Below are positions 1 to 6,548 of a stretch of 11,658 bases of DNA, piece after piece (positions within the stretch are counted from its first letter, which is position 1; every line of letters starts with the position of its first letter). A program made the position numbers and the translations under genes. The stretch lies in the NCBI GenBank assembly GCA_021846145.1, contig JAJZCJ010000079.1, forward strand, positions 1-11,658. Reading direction: 5' to 3'. The notes under the pieces were generated by a model, which did not search any database, had not been told where the DNA came from, and saw only the letters and a list, made by a program, of their open reading frames with translations. The stretch comes from Bacillota bacterium. Lineage in GTDB: Bacteria > Bacillota > Bacilli > Alicyclobacillales > SLC66.

Positions 1-570
1 CTGAATCGTCACGTCAAGCGCTGTCGTAGGCTCATCTGCAATCAGAAGCTTGGGATCACAGGACATGGCGATAGCAATCATCACCCGTTGACGCATGCCA
101 CCAGATAAACGATGAGGGTATTCATCCACAATTTGTTCAGCCCGCGGAATCCCCACCGATTTTAATAATTCGATGGATTTCTCCCGCGCTTGAGATCTAT
201 TCATCCCCTTGTGCATCATCAAAGACTCACCAATTTGACGCCCAATCTTATGAACGGGATTCAGCGAAGTCATCGGCTCTTGGAATATAACCCCAATATC
301 ATTGCCGCGAATTTTACGCATTTCCGAATCAGGGAGCCCGACCAATTCCCTGCCATCAAAGCGAATCGAACCTTCTTGAATTTTCCCATTTGCAGCTAAC
401 AATTGCATCACCGAAAGCGATGTGACACTTTTCCCACATCCAGATTCACCGACAATGCCTAGTACCTCGCCTTTTTCCAGCGTAAAAGATACATCTTCAA
501 TTGCTGGCAAGTACCCTCGAGTAGTTAAAAAGCTCGTCTTTATTCCAGATACTTCTAGTAAAATCGACAT
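1..570 (-). CDS. Oligopeptide/dipeptide ABC transporter ATP-binding protein (OppD/DppD type), C-terminus beyond the left edge
   Basis: This is the first 190 codons of a cytoplasmic ATPase that would energise uptake of peptides or similar solutes through an Opp/Dpp-type permease. Visible in order are Walker A GESGCGKS (residues 41-48), the Q-loop FQEP followed by MTSLNPVHKIG (about 96-110), the ABC signature LSGGMRQR (155-162) and Walker B LLIADEPTTALD (175-186). MTSLNP and the TTALDVTIQ ending are typical of the OppD/DppD/NikD group. The ATG at 570 is preceded by GAGGTGA at a normal distance. About 130-150 residues, including the C-terminal oligopeptide-binding extension, lie outside the window. 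It has its own upstream promoter, so it probably begins a transcript separate from the his operon. Substrate (peptide, nickel or other) cannot be told from this fragment. Confidence 0.93.
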   Translation of the reverse strand, partial: MSILLEVSGIKTSFLTTRGYLPAIEDVSFTLEKGEVLGIVGESGCGKSVTSLSVMQLLAANGKIQEGSIRFDGRELVGLPDSEMRKIRGNDIGVIFQEPMTSLNPVHKIGRQIGESLMMHKGMNRSQAREKSIELLKSVGIPRAEQIVDEYPHRLSGGMRQRVMIAIAMSCDPKLLIADEPTTALDVTIQ

Positions 571-622
571 ACTATCACCTCAACATACGAAACATAATTT
601 ATCAGAACCGAACCTAGCATGC

Positions 623-651
623 AATATATATTTAGAGTATCTATACGTCAA
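623..651 (-). promoter_or_regulatory. Sigma-A-type promoter for the oppD-like gene
   Basis: On the minus strand there is TTGACG (646-651), a 17-base spacer and TATATT (623-628), each hexamer 5/6 to consensus. The predicted start near 616 gives a leader of about 45 bases before the ATG at 570. This is one of the two best promoter matches seen in the window; it is not experimentally supported. Confidence 0.7.
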
Positions 652-675
652 ACAAACGTTTAGTTGATCTAGGAC

Positions 676-690
676 TGATACATAGTATCA
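676..690. promoter_or_regulatory. 15-bp dyad (TGATAC-ATA-GTATCA) upstream of the opp promoter
   Basis: Perfect 6-bp arms surround a 3-bp centre, lying about 25 bp upstream of the -35 hexamer of the oppD promoter. Size and position suit a dimeric repressor or activator. I do not recognise the motif and cannot name a regulator. Confidence 0.35.
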
Positions 691-711
691 CAACCCTATC
701 AAATTAGCTCT

Positions 712-725
712 GGTAAGCGCTTCCA
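712..725 (-). promoter_or_regulatory. Candidate catabolite-responsive element (cre)
   Basis: Read on the minus strand the site is TGGAAGCGCTTACC, which matches the cre consensus TGNAANCGNTNNCA at all fixed positions but the last. Its centre lies about 100 bp upstream of the predicted opp start, where CcpA would be expected to activate rather than block. hprK in the same window makes the CcpA/HPr-Ser-P route plausible for this organism, but binding is inference. Confidence 0.4.
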
Positions 726-739
726 CAGTTATATCCACA

Positions 740-816
740 GCAAAATTGAAACACACTCAATACACCCTAGCATTTAGCATAACAAATTTATCTAGAGTAT
801 GAAAGTGTGTTTTTGC
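740..816 (-). repeat. Long imperfect hairpin between hisIE and the opp promoter
   Basis: Three nested arm pairs can be read: 740-745 with 811-816 (GCAAAA/TTTTGC), 751-757 with 804-810 (ACACACT/AGTGTGT), and 762-770 with 792-800. The inner pair has two mismatches in DNA, which become G-U pairs only in minus-strand RNA. The stem has small internal loops and a loop of about 21 bases. It lies 34 bases past the hisIE stop. It has no U-tract on its 3' side, so it is not a standard intrinsic terminator; it may mark the his mRNA 3' end or a processing site. The rest of the gap 571-849 shows no credible gene. Confidence 0.4.
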
Positions 817-849
817 AAAAAAACTATTCAGTTTATATGTCAGCTATTC

Positions 850-1497
850 TCACTTACCTTGATACCTTATGTCTAATTCGGCGAGCACCTCCTCAAATGG
901 CAAGTTTTGCTCTCTTAACAACACCATCAAGTGATACAGTAGATCAGCCGTTTCATAGCGCAGTTCACTAACACTGCGGTTTTTTGCGGCGATAATCACT
1001 TCTGCGGTTTCTTCCCCCACTTTTTTAAGAATCTTATCTAGTCCCTTCGTGAAAAGATAAGTGGTATATGCACCTTCCGGACGCTCTCTCTCCCTTTCCT
1101 TCACTCTGTTTTCTAGGCGTTTGAGCACATTTTCATCCACTTCATCCACTATTTCTAGCGGTACAATCGGTTCTCCATCAAAACATGATGCCGTTCCTTT
1201 ATGGCAAGCTGGCCCATTTGCTTCCACCTGCACAAGCAACGCGTCACCATCGCAATCCGCTTCAATTCCAACAACCTGCTGTGTGTGTCCGGAAGTCTCC
1301 CCCTTATGCCACAATACTTGCCGAGATCGGCTATAGAACCAGGTTTCGCGAGTAGCGAGCGTCTTTTCAAGTGATTCCTGATTCATATAAGCTAGTGTAA
1401 GCACCCGTTTCGTTTTTACATCCTGTACGACGGCAGGGATCAACCCATCGTCATTCCATTTCAACGCCTCAATAAGTTCTGTCATTGATTGACTCAT
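850..1497 (-). CDS. hisIE: Bifunctional phosphoribosyl-AMP cyclohydrolase / phosphoribosyl-ATP pyrophosphatase HisIE
   Basis: This cytoplasmic enzyme carries out steps two and three of histidine synthesis: hydrolysis of phosphoribosyl-ATP to phosphoribosyl-AMP, then opening of the purine ring. The N-terminal HisI half holds VLTLAYMN and WFYSRSR, the metal-binding DCDGD (residues 81-85), and the later cysteines of [11 protein letters not shown] (98 and 105). The C-terminal HisE half holds [16 protein letters not shown] and [13 protein letters not shown] (about 158-195). I chose the ATG at 1497 because it overlaps the hisF stop as ATGA, the usual coupled arrangement. A GTG three codons upstream (1506) is also open. 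At about 215 residues it has normal fused HisIE length. It is the last gene of the his cluster; no convincing intrinsic terminator follows. Confidence 0.95.
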   Translation of the reverse strand: MSQSMTELIEALKWNDDGLIPAVVQDVKTKRVLTLAYMNQESLEKTLATRETWFYSRSRQVLWHKGETSGHTQQVVGIEADCDGDALLVQVEANGPACHKGTASCFDGEPIVPLEIVDEVDENVLKRLENRVKERERERPEGAYTTYLFTKGLDKILKKVGEETAEVIIAAKNRSVSELRYETADLLYHLMVLLREQNLPFEEVLAELDIRYQGK

Positions 1498-2255
1498 CTC
1501 ACCCACACCCCTCGTTTGCGCAAATACTCCTTCACTTCAGCAATTCCCATTTCCGAAAAGTGAAAGACACTTGCCGCTAATGCCGCATCCGCCTTCCCTT
1601 TCGTAAATACATCGTAGAAATGTTCCTTGTTGCCCGCGCCACCAGAAGCAATGACTGGTATACGCACCGCATCGGATACTTTTTGCGTCAATTCCAAGTC
1701 GTATCCATCGCGCTGCCCGTCTTGATCAAAACTGGTTAATAAAATTTCCCCAGCCCCTAAATGTTCGGCTTTTTTTGCCCATTCCACCGCAGAAAGCCCC
1801 GTACGCACACGTCCACCGCTGATCAATACTTCCCAGCCATTCGCTTCTTGGCTCTTTTTGGCGTCAATTGCCACCACAGTGCACTGTGCGCCAAAACGTC
1901 TAGATATTTCTGTGATTAGTTTAGAATCGCGCACGGCTGCTGAATTAATCGATACCTTGTCCGCTCCCGCCCGCAAAACTTCCCGCACCTCATCCACACT
2001 GCCAATGCCTCCACCCACCGTAAAAGGGATGAAAATGCGTTCCGCCGTTTTTTGTACAATGTCCAGCAGGGTACTTCTGCCCTCTGGCGTAGCGGAAATA
2101 TCCAATAATACAATTTCATCTGCCCCTGCGCGATCATAAAGTTCAGCTAACTCAATTGGGTCACCGGCGTCGCGACGATTGTCAAAAAATGATTCATGCT
2201 TGACCACGCGTCCATCGGCAACATCAAAACAAGGAATAATCCGCTTGGCCAGCAT
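1494..2255 (-). CDS. hisF: Imidazole glycerol phosphate synthase cyclase subunit HisF
   Basis: HisF takes ammonia from HisH and PRFAR and makes imidazole glycerol phosphate plus AICAR. It is a (beta-alpha)8 barrel of 253 residues, close to the family length. The catalytic aspartates are visible as D11 (CFDV) and D131 (AIDAK), with phosphate-binding FTVGGGIGS (78-86), [14 protein letters not shown] and AASVFHF. The ATG shares its A with the hisA stop (TAATG), so the two are tightly coupled. Oddities against the usual pattern: CFDV where CLDV is common; the loop after K19 reads [14 protein letters not shown], one residue longer than the common GxNFxNLRDAGDP form; and DGQ replaces the common DGT. 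Catalytic residues are intact, so it is probably active. Confidence 0.96.
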   Translation of the reverse strand: MLAKRIIPCFDVADGRVVKHESFFDNRRDAGDPIELAELYDRAGADEIVLLDISATPEGRSTLLDIVQKTAERIFIPFTVGGGIGSVDEVREVLRAGADKVSINSAAVRDSKLITEISRRFGAQCTVVAIDAKKSQEANGWEVLISGGRVRTGLSAVEWAKKAEHLGAGEILLTSFDQDGQRDGYDLELTQKVSDAVRIPVIASGGAGNKEHFYDVFTKGKADAALAASVFHFSEMGIAEVKEYLRKRGVWVR

Positions 2256-2992
2256 TAATCATCCCCCCCACGCACAGCCTCAAGTGCGTCTCTCAGGTCG
2301 ATTTTTCCCGAAAACAGCGCTTTGCCAATAATCGCCCCGCTGATCCCCATATTCTCAAAAGCCTTCATCGCCAATACATCCTGCAAATTGCTGACTCCAC
2401 CGGACACCACCACTTTCAATCCAGACGCAGCCGCCAACTGAACCGACAGATCCAAGTTTGCTCCCTGTAATGTTCCATCACGTTCGATGTCAGTAAAGAT
2501 GCATTCGCGATAGCCCATTTGAAAAAGAACTTTCGCAAATTCGTTGGTCATCCACGCAGAATTTTCTGTCCATCCCTTCGTCGCCACCATACCATCGCGA
2601 GCATCAATGCCAACGATGACCGCATCCCCAAACGATGCGAATAAAGAATTGGTAAATTTCAGATCTTCTGCTGCCCTCGTACCCACTATGCAACGCCAAA
2701 CCCCAGAATTTAACCATCGCTCCACAGCCAATTCCGAGCGAATGCCTCCACCTAGTTCAACCAGAAGTTTCGTTTCAGTCACTATGCGCTCCACGATTTG
2801 CGCGGTAGTAGATGAAGTTTCACCTGTTTTGGCAGCATCTAAGTCCACAAGATGAACATATGTGGCTCCGGCTTCGACATATCGGAGAGCCACATCCAGT
2901 GGGTTCCCATATTGACTTTGTTGATCAAAATCCCCTTTATAAAGACGCACAGCTTGTCCGTTCATCAAGTCAATGGCAGGAAACAACTGCAT
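2255..2992 (-). CDS. hisA: 1-(5-phosphoribosyl)-5-[(5-phosphoribosylamino)methylideneamino]imidazole-4-carboxamide isomerase HisA
   Basis: HisA catalyses the Amadori rearrangement of ProFAR to PRFAR, the substrate of HisHF encoded on either side. It is a single (beta-alpha)8 barrel of 245 residues, normal for the family. Visible are the catalytic aspartates D8 (FPAIDL) and D130 (GIDARDG), the phosphate sites ELGGGIRS (79-86) and VVSGGVSN, and [12 protein letters not shown] (about 166-177). The ATG overlaps the hisH stop by one base (TAATG), and GGAGGTGA lies six bases upstream inside the end of hisH, so translation is probably coupled. Nothing unusual is seen. Confidence 0.97.
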   Translation of the reverse strand: MQLFPAIDLMNGQAVRLYKGDFDQQSQYGNPLDVALRYVEAGATYVHLVDLDAAKTGETSSTTAQIVERIVTETKLLVELGGGIRSELAVERWLNSGVWRCIVGTRAAEDLKFTNSLFASFGDAVIVGIDARDGMVATKGWTENSAWMTNEFAKVLFQMGYRECIFTDIERDGTLQGANLDLSVQLAAASGLKVVVSGGVSNLQDVLAMKAFENMGISGAIIGKALFSGKIDLRDALEAVRGGDD

Positions 2993-3612
2993 TATGCGTC
3001 ACCTCCCGTACTACTCCACGACACAAAATTAGATAACAGTTTCAACCCGGTAGTGGAACTTTTTTCAGGATGAAACTGCATCCCGACGATATTGTCTTTG
3101 ACTACGATCGCAGGAATCGCTTGGTGGTAATCAGTAGTAGCCACAATCACTGATGGATCGATGGGTGTCACTAAATAGCTGTGTACAAAATAAGTAAACT
3201 CACCAGCCTCTACCCCTGCCACCAACGGGTGCTGTCGCTCAAATTGCAGCTGATTCCAGCCTACCTGCGGAATCTTATAATCCCCCCGCATGCGGATAAC
3301 GTGTCCCGGTATGAGCCCCAACCCCACATGATCCCCATGTTCTTCACTTACGGAAAATAGCAATTGCATGCCAAGGCAAATCCCGAGCAACGGTTTTCCT
3401 GTTTTTGCGTAGGCCTTAAGTGGAGCCAATAATTCCAGCCGACGCAAACTAACCATGGCATCTCCAAATGCACCGACTCCTGGCAAAATTACGCCATCTG
3501 CCTCCAGCAATTCCTCTATGCGGCTAGTGATCAACGCCTCACTGCCAATGTGTTCTAGTGCTTTGGCCACGCTAAGTAAATTGCCCACCCCATAATCGAT
3601 AATCGCAATCAA
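2992..3612 (-). CDS. hisH: Imidazole glycerol phosphate synthase glutaminase subunit HisH
   Basis: HisH is the class I glutamine amidotransferase that supplies ammonia to HisF. Counting from the chosen start, the nucleophile is C79 in GICLGMQLL and the other triad members are H181 and E183 in FHPEK; VILPGVGAFGDAM (41-53) is the usual glycine-rich loop. I chose the TTG at 3612: GAGGTG ends six bases upstream, and the protein then begins LIAIIDYGVGN, lining up with the first residue of B. subtilis HisH as I remember it (MIGVIDYGMGN). A GTG three codons earlier (3621) lies inside the ribosome binding site and is unlikely. This gives 206 residues, near normal. It follows hisG after 12 bases, with hisD and hisB not between them. 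Confidence 0.96.
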   Translation of the reverse strand: MIAIIDYGVGNLLSVAKALEHIGSEALITSRIEELLEADGVILPGVGAFGDAMVSLRRLELLAPLKAYAKTGKPLLGICLGMQLLFSVSEEHGDHVGLGLIPGHVIRMRGDYKIPQVGWNQLQFERQHPLVAGVEAGEFTYFVHSYLVTPIDPSVIVATTDYHQAIPAIVVKDNIVGMQFHPEKSSTTGLKLLSNFVSWSSTGGDA

Positions 3613-3624
3613 TGCATCCACCTC

Positions 3625-4236
3625 TTATAGAACCGCGCGAAGTCGTTTAGTAAATAAATCAACTTCTTGGATTCGCAACTGATAACTCCCTCGATTCGCG
3701 ATCAGTCGCGTCGAGATTTCTTCGAGATCCAGCCATGTGACCAGTCCATTTTCCTCAAGCGTTCGACCTGTTTCCACTAGATCCACGATACAATCCGCAA
3801 GACCGATGAGCGGTGCCAATTCGACACTCCCATTGAGATAAATCGTTTCCACCTGCTGGTTCCTTTTTAAAAAATAATCCCGGGTATAGTTGAGATACTT
3901 AGTACCCACACGGCGCACTTGATTGAGATTGAGATCAGGTGGGCCTGCAATTGACAATCGGCATCGACCCACTCCCAAGTCAAGCAGTTCATGCACATCG
4001 CTGTTCGCCTCTAGCAGAACATCTTTCCCTACCACTCCCAAGTCAGCGGCCCCACGCTCGACATACGTCGGCACATCGACAGGTTTTGCGAGTAGATAGC
4101 GAATTTGATTCACTTCATCACTTAAAATCAGTTTTCTGGTCTTTTCTAAGTTTTCAGGAGGCAGGTAACCGGCTCGTTCCATCAGCGCCACTGCGGCTTG
4201 CATGATGCGACCTTTGGCCATGGCAATCGTCAACAT
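3625..4236 (-). CDS. hisG: ATP phosphoribosyltransferase, short form (HisG-S)
   Basis: HisG joins ATP and PRPP to form phosphoribosyl-ATP, the first and usually feedback-controlled step of histidine synthesis. The product is 203 residues and lacks the C-terminal ACT-like regulatory domain of long HisG, which is why it needs HisZ, encoded six bases upstream. Visible are the N-terminal LTIAMAKGR, GAADLGVVGKD (62-72), and the PRPP-binding segment DCIVDLVETGRTLEENGL (148-165). The ATG at 4236 is preceded by AGGTGA overlapping the hisZ stop, with a spacing of six bases. Everything fits a functional short-form enzyme. Confidence 0.97.
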   Translation of the reverse strand: MLTIAMAKGRIMQAAVALMERAGYLPPENLEKTRKLILSDEVNQIRYLLAKPVDVPTYVERGAADLGVVGKDVLLEANSDVHELLDLGVGRCRLSIAGPPDLNLNQVRRVGTKYLNYTRDYFLKRNQQVETIYLNGSVELAPLIGLADCIVDLVETGRTLEENGLVTWLDLEEISTRLIANRGSYQLRIQEVDLFTKRLRAVL

Positions 4237-4242
4237 GAGCGC

Positions 4243-5457
4243 TCACCTCTCTCTGTATTGCAAAAATTCCTGATAGTATTTTAACAATTCCTCACTGTGA
4301 CTGTGTAGATCTCCTGCAAGAAACCATCCGACTTGCGGTTCCTTTGCAGGTATTACCTTTGTTTGCCGACTGACCCTCACTGCAATCCCCTGTTGTCTGA
4401 GAAATTGTGCAAAAGCATAAGCTGTGGAACGATCTTCTCGTTCTGTCAGCAGGTGATAGCGTTTGTACGCGTGGTGGTTGCCTTCTATCACCTGCAGCAA
4501 CCTCTCTACGTGTAGTACGCCACCCGTTGCCGGTGTTGGGCGTCCAAAACGATCCAGCAGATGGTCGTAACGTCCTCCAAAACAAACCGATAATCCAAGT
4601 GATTGCACGTATCCTTCAAAAAGAATGCCTGTATAATATTCATGTTCTAGATAAAGGCCAAAATCGAATTGAACCACTTCAGCCAACCCGTGTGCCTCTA
4701 ATGCCTCCATCAACACTTCAAGGTCATCGCACGCCTTGCGTGCCCCCGGCGAAATAGCATATCGCCTCGCTTCATGAATGGCTGCTTTACCTCCGCGAAT
4801 TCGCGGCATGGCGATAAGTGCCTCGTGTTCCTCTGCTGTCAACCGATCTTTTAGTTGTAGTAATTGCTGTTCATAGCCGACGGCATCTTTTTTTAATAAA
4901 GATTGCCGCAAAGCTTGTTGCGTGGCCTCCGGTAGATCCTGTAACAGCGCACCGACATATCCAGTATGACCGACCGCAAGGCGAAAGTGCCCCACCCCAA
5001 CGGCTTGCAACACAGATGCCATTACCGCGAGTACCTCCGCATCTGCGTCAGGCGACACGTCCCCCAAAAGTTCGATGCCTGCCTGCGTCACTTCACTCTG
5101 TTCATTACTACGCGCCGGCACCCTGCGAAAAGTTTTTTCAATATAAGCGAGATGCAAAGGAAATGGTTCGCCACTTAACAACGTGGCCACCACACGAGCG
5201 ACAGGTGTCGTCATTTCTGGTCTCAACACCAACGTGCGACCTGTGGCATCGAACATTCGGTATAATTGTTCTTCCTCTTCTTTATGAAGCCCCTGTCTGA
5301 TCGTATCTTCAAATTCCAGCAACGGGGTGGACAACAAGTCATAACCCCACGCGCAAAACACTTGATGTATCATCATTTCAAGCTGGTTTCTAATTTCATA
5401 GTCCAGCAGCAGATAATCCTTTGTGCCATGTGGCCGTTCGAAGTAGAGAGAACTCAT
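4243..5457 (-). CDS. hisZ: ATP phosphoribosyltransferase regulatory subunit HisZ
   Basis: HisZ resembles the catalytic core of histidyl-tRNA synthetase but serves as the regulatory partner of short HisG, binding histidine for feedback control. The 404-residue product begins with FERPHGTKDYL, has the class II synthetase-like motif LVLRPEMTTPVARVVATL (76-93), then FRRVPARSNEQSEVTQAGIELLG (110-132) and CFGGRYDHLLDRFG (292-305). It is too short and lacks the anticodon-binding domain of a true HisRS, and its neighbour is short hisG, so HisZ is the better call. The ATG at 5457 has GGAG seven bases upstream. It is the first gene of the his operon, directly after a promoter and a perfect dyad. Confidence 0.96.
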   Translation of the reverse strand: MSSLYFERPHGTKDYLLLDYEIRNQLEMMIHQVFCAWGYDLLSTPLLEFEDTIRQGLHKEEEEQLYRMFDATGRTLVLRPEMTTPVARVVATLLSGEPFPLHLAYIEKTFRRVPARSNEQSEVTQAGIELLGDVSPDADAEVLAVMASVLQAVGVGHFRLAVGHTGYVGALLQDLPEATQQALRQSLLKKDAVGYEQQLLQLKDRLTAEEHEALIAMPRIRGGKAAIHEARRYAISPGARKACDDLEVLMEALEAHGLAEVVQFDFGLYLEHEYYTGILFEGYVQSLGLSVCFGGRYDHLLDRFGRPTPATGGVLHVERLLQVIEGNHHAYKRYHLLTEREDRSTAYAFAQFLRQQGIAVRVSRQTKVIPAKEPQVGWFLAGDLHSHSEELLKYYQEFLQYRER

Positions 5458-5472
5458 TGGATAACTCCAATC

Positions 5473-5496
5473 CTTTAGTATGCTAATATACTAAAG
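5473..5496 (-). promoter_or_regulatory. Perfect 24-bp dyad between his promoter and hisZ (candidate operator)
   Basis: Nine-base arms CTTTAGTAT and ATACTAAAG flank a six-base centre ATTAGC. It lies about 9-32 bases after the predicted transcription start and just before the hisZ ribosome binding site, a position suited to repression. TrpR-family HisR (YerC) is reported to control his genes in Bacillota through a palindrome; that this is its site is inference, since I cannot recall the exact motif. The same bases could fold as an RNA hairpin next to the ribosome binding site. Confidence 0.6.
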
Positions 5497-5511
5497 CAAC
5501 AGTATGCACGT

Positions 5512-5540
5512 ATCCTATCACGGGATCGTGCGCCTGTCAA
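5512..5540 (-). promoter_or_regulatory. Sigma-A-type promoter of the his operon
   Basis: On the minus strand a perfect TTGACA (5535-5540) is followed by a 17-base spacer and TAGGAT (5512-5517), with TG one base before the -10, an extended -10. An A/T-rich stretch (5541-5560) lies just upstream, resembling an UP element. The predicted start is near 5505. It begins 15 bases after the hprK stop, and no terminator separates hprK from it, so hprK transcripts may also run into his. Confidence 0.75.
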
Positions 5541-5555
5541 ATAGATATAAGATTT

Positions 5556-6491
5556 TTAATCATCCACAGGATCTTGCAGGCTTGTCATTAGTTTCTCCGA
5601 GAGCTCTTTTGCTGCATTGTAGCCCATTCGCTTTAAGCGTTGGTTCATGGCAGCGACTTCGATGATAATGGCCAAGTTGCGACCAGGTCGAACAGGAACG
5701 GTAATGGATGTCAGTTCGACATCGAGAATTTTTTTCTTTTGCTCATCCAATCCCAAGCGATCATACGGTTTGACATCATCCCAAACTTCTAGTTCAATGA
5801 TCATTTCAATCCGTTTATGCGTGCGAATCGCACCCGCACCAAAGAGCGTCATCGCATTTAATACTCCTAGTCCCCGTATCTCCAGTAGGTGTTCGAGCAA
5901 AGGGGGTGCCGTGCCGACCAGCGTATCTTCAGAAATTTGCCGGATCTCCACCGCATCATCTGCAACCATTCGATGCCCGCGTTTTAATAATTCTAGCGCT
6001 GTTTCGCTTTTCCCAATGCCGCTTGAACCCATCATCAAAATGCCAATGCCATATACGTCAACTAGCACCCCGTGGACAAGCACCTCTGGCGCTAAACGAA
6101 TGGCAAGAAAGGTAGTAAGGTGAGCAATGAATTTGGGCGTCGTTAATGGGGTTCGCAACACCGGAATACCAAACTGCTCCGCCACTTGATAAAAGACAGG
6201 ATGAGTTTCCATACTGCGTGAAATAACCAGACATGGCATCACTTCATTGGATACCAAGGCACTTATCCGTTCCTTGATTTCCTGCTCACTCATCGATGAG
6301 AGAAATGCAATTTCCGTGCGGCCAAGTATTTGCACGCGTTCGGCTGGAAAATACATGAGAAATCCCGCCAACGCCAGTCCTGGTCGATTGATTTCGGTCG
6401 TAGTGATAAGACGATCCAATCCCGACTCCCCCGCCACCAGTTCCAAATCAAATTCCACTTTTAGCTCTGCGACTGTTACGTACTTATCCAA
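5556..6491 (-). CDS. hprK: HPr kinase/phosphorylase (HprK/P)
   Basis: This enzyme phosphorylates HPr on Ser46 under good carbon supply and removes the phosphate otherwise, setting CcpA-dependent catabolite control. Numbering from the GTG at 6503: N-terminal domain 1-135, His of VHGVLVDVYG (144), Walker A GSSGIGKS (159-166), ADD (181-183), the family signature LEIRGLGVLNAMTLFGAGAIR split over 207-227, and VPVRPGRNLAIIIEVAAMN near the C-terminus. I prefer the TTG at 6491, which gives 311 residues (B. subtilis 310) and leaves AGGGAG eleven bases upstream. The GTG at 6503 overlaps that AGGGAG and has no site of its own; an in-frame stop sits two codons above it. The usual downstream partner lgt is absent; the his operon follows instead. 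Confidence 0.95.
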   Translation of the reverse strand: MDKYVTVAELKVEFDLELVAGESGLDRLITTTEINRPGLALAGFLMYFPAERVQILGRTEIAFLSSMSEQEIKERISALVSNEVMPCLVISRSMETHPVFYQVAEQFGIPVLRTPLTTPKFIAHLTTFLAIRLAPEVLVHGVLVDVYGIGILMMGSSGIGKSETALELLKRGHRMVADDAVEIRQISEDTLVGTAPPLLEHLLEIRGLGVLNAMTLFGAGAIRTHKRIEMIIELEVWDDVKPYDRLGLDEQKKKILDVELTSITVPVRPGRNLAIIIEVAAMNQRLKRMGYNAAKELSEKLMTSLQDPVDD

Positions 6492-6512
6492 AAACCATTC
6501 CACTCCCTAATC

Positions 6513-6540
6513 AAAAAGGCAGGAGTCTTGACCCCTGCCT
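6513..6540 (-). terminator. Intrinsic terminator after the MsmX-type gene
   Basis: In minus-strand RNA, AGGCAGG pairs perfectly with CCTGCCT; the stem extends inward by a G-U pair and GTC/GAC around a very small loop, and five T follow. It lies 24 bases past the MsmX-type gene stop and ends only about 5 bases before the hprK ribosome binding site. It should end most msmX transcripts before hprK. Confidence 0.85.
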
Positions 6541-6542
6541 AC

Positions 6543-6548
6543 ATAATA
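6543..6548 (-). promoter_or_regulatory. Possible -10 element for hprK (TATTAT)
   Basis: TATTAT is 5/6 to the sigma-A -10, just upstream of the terminator stem. No good -35 is present at the right distance; TTTTGA at 16 bases is poor. If used, transcription would start inside the first terminator arm, so the hairpin could not form and hprK would escape termination. This is weak sequence support. Confidence 0.25.

Noticed and set aside
654..661. AAACGTTT palindrome just upstream of the opp -35 as a second cre
   Set aside because: The core fits, but the four outer cre bases (TG...CA) all mismatch on either strand.
422..667. 81-codon plus-strand reading frame running from oppD into the intergenic gap
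   Set aside because: Most of it mirrors the oppD 5' end; the remainder lies over the opp promoter and shows no protein features.
731..739. DnaA-box-like ATATCCACA
   Set aside because: One isolated near-match without a cluster of boxes, A/T-rich unwinding region or dnaA/dnaN nearby; not an origin.
817..823. T7 run on the minus strand shortly after hisIE as an intrinsic terminator
   Set aside because: No stable stem precedes the run; the sequence between the hisIE stop and the T-run does not fold well by eye.
4818..5300. 160-codon plus-strand reading frame opposite hisZ
   Set aside because: Antisense to conserved HisZ motifs, with no ribosome binding site or family resemblance; explained as a shadow.
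4243..5457. Histidyl-tRNA synthetase instead of HisZ
   Set aside because: Lacks the anticodon-binding domain, and lies beside a short hisG that requires HisZ.
5458..5510. T-box or other amino acid riboswitch in the his leader
   Set aside because: The predicted leader is only about 50 bases, holds one short hairpin and has no T-box sequence or terminator.
5647..6123. 158-codon plus-strand reading frame opposite hprK
   Set aside because: Serine-rich translation typical of an antisense shadow over the HprK kinase domain.
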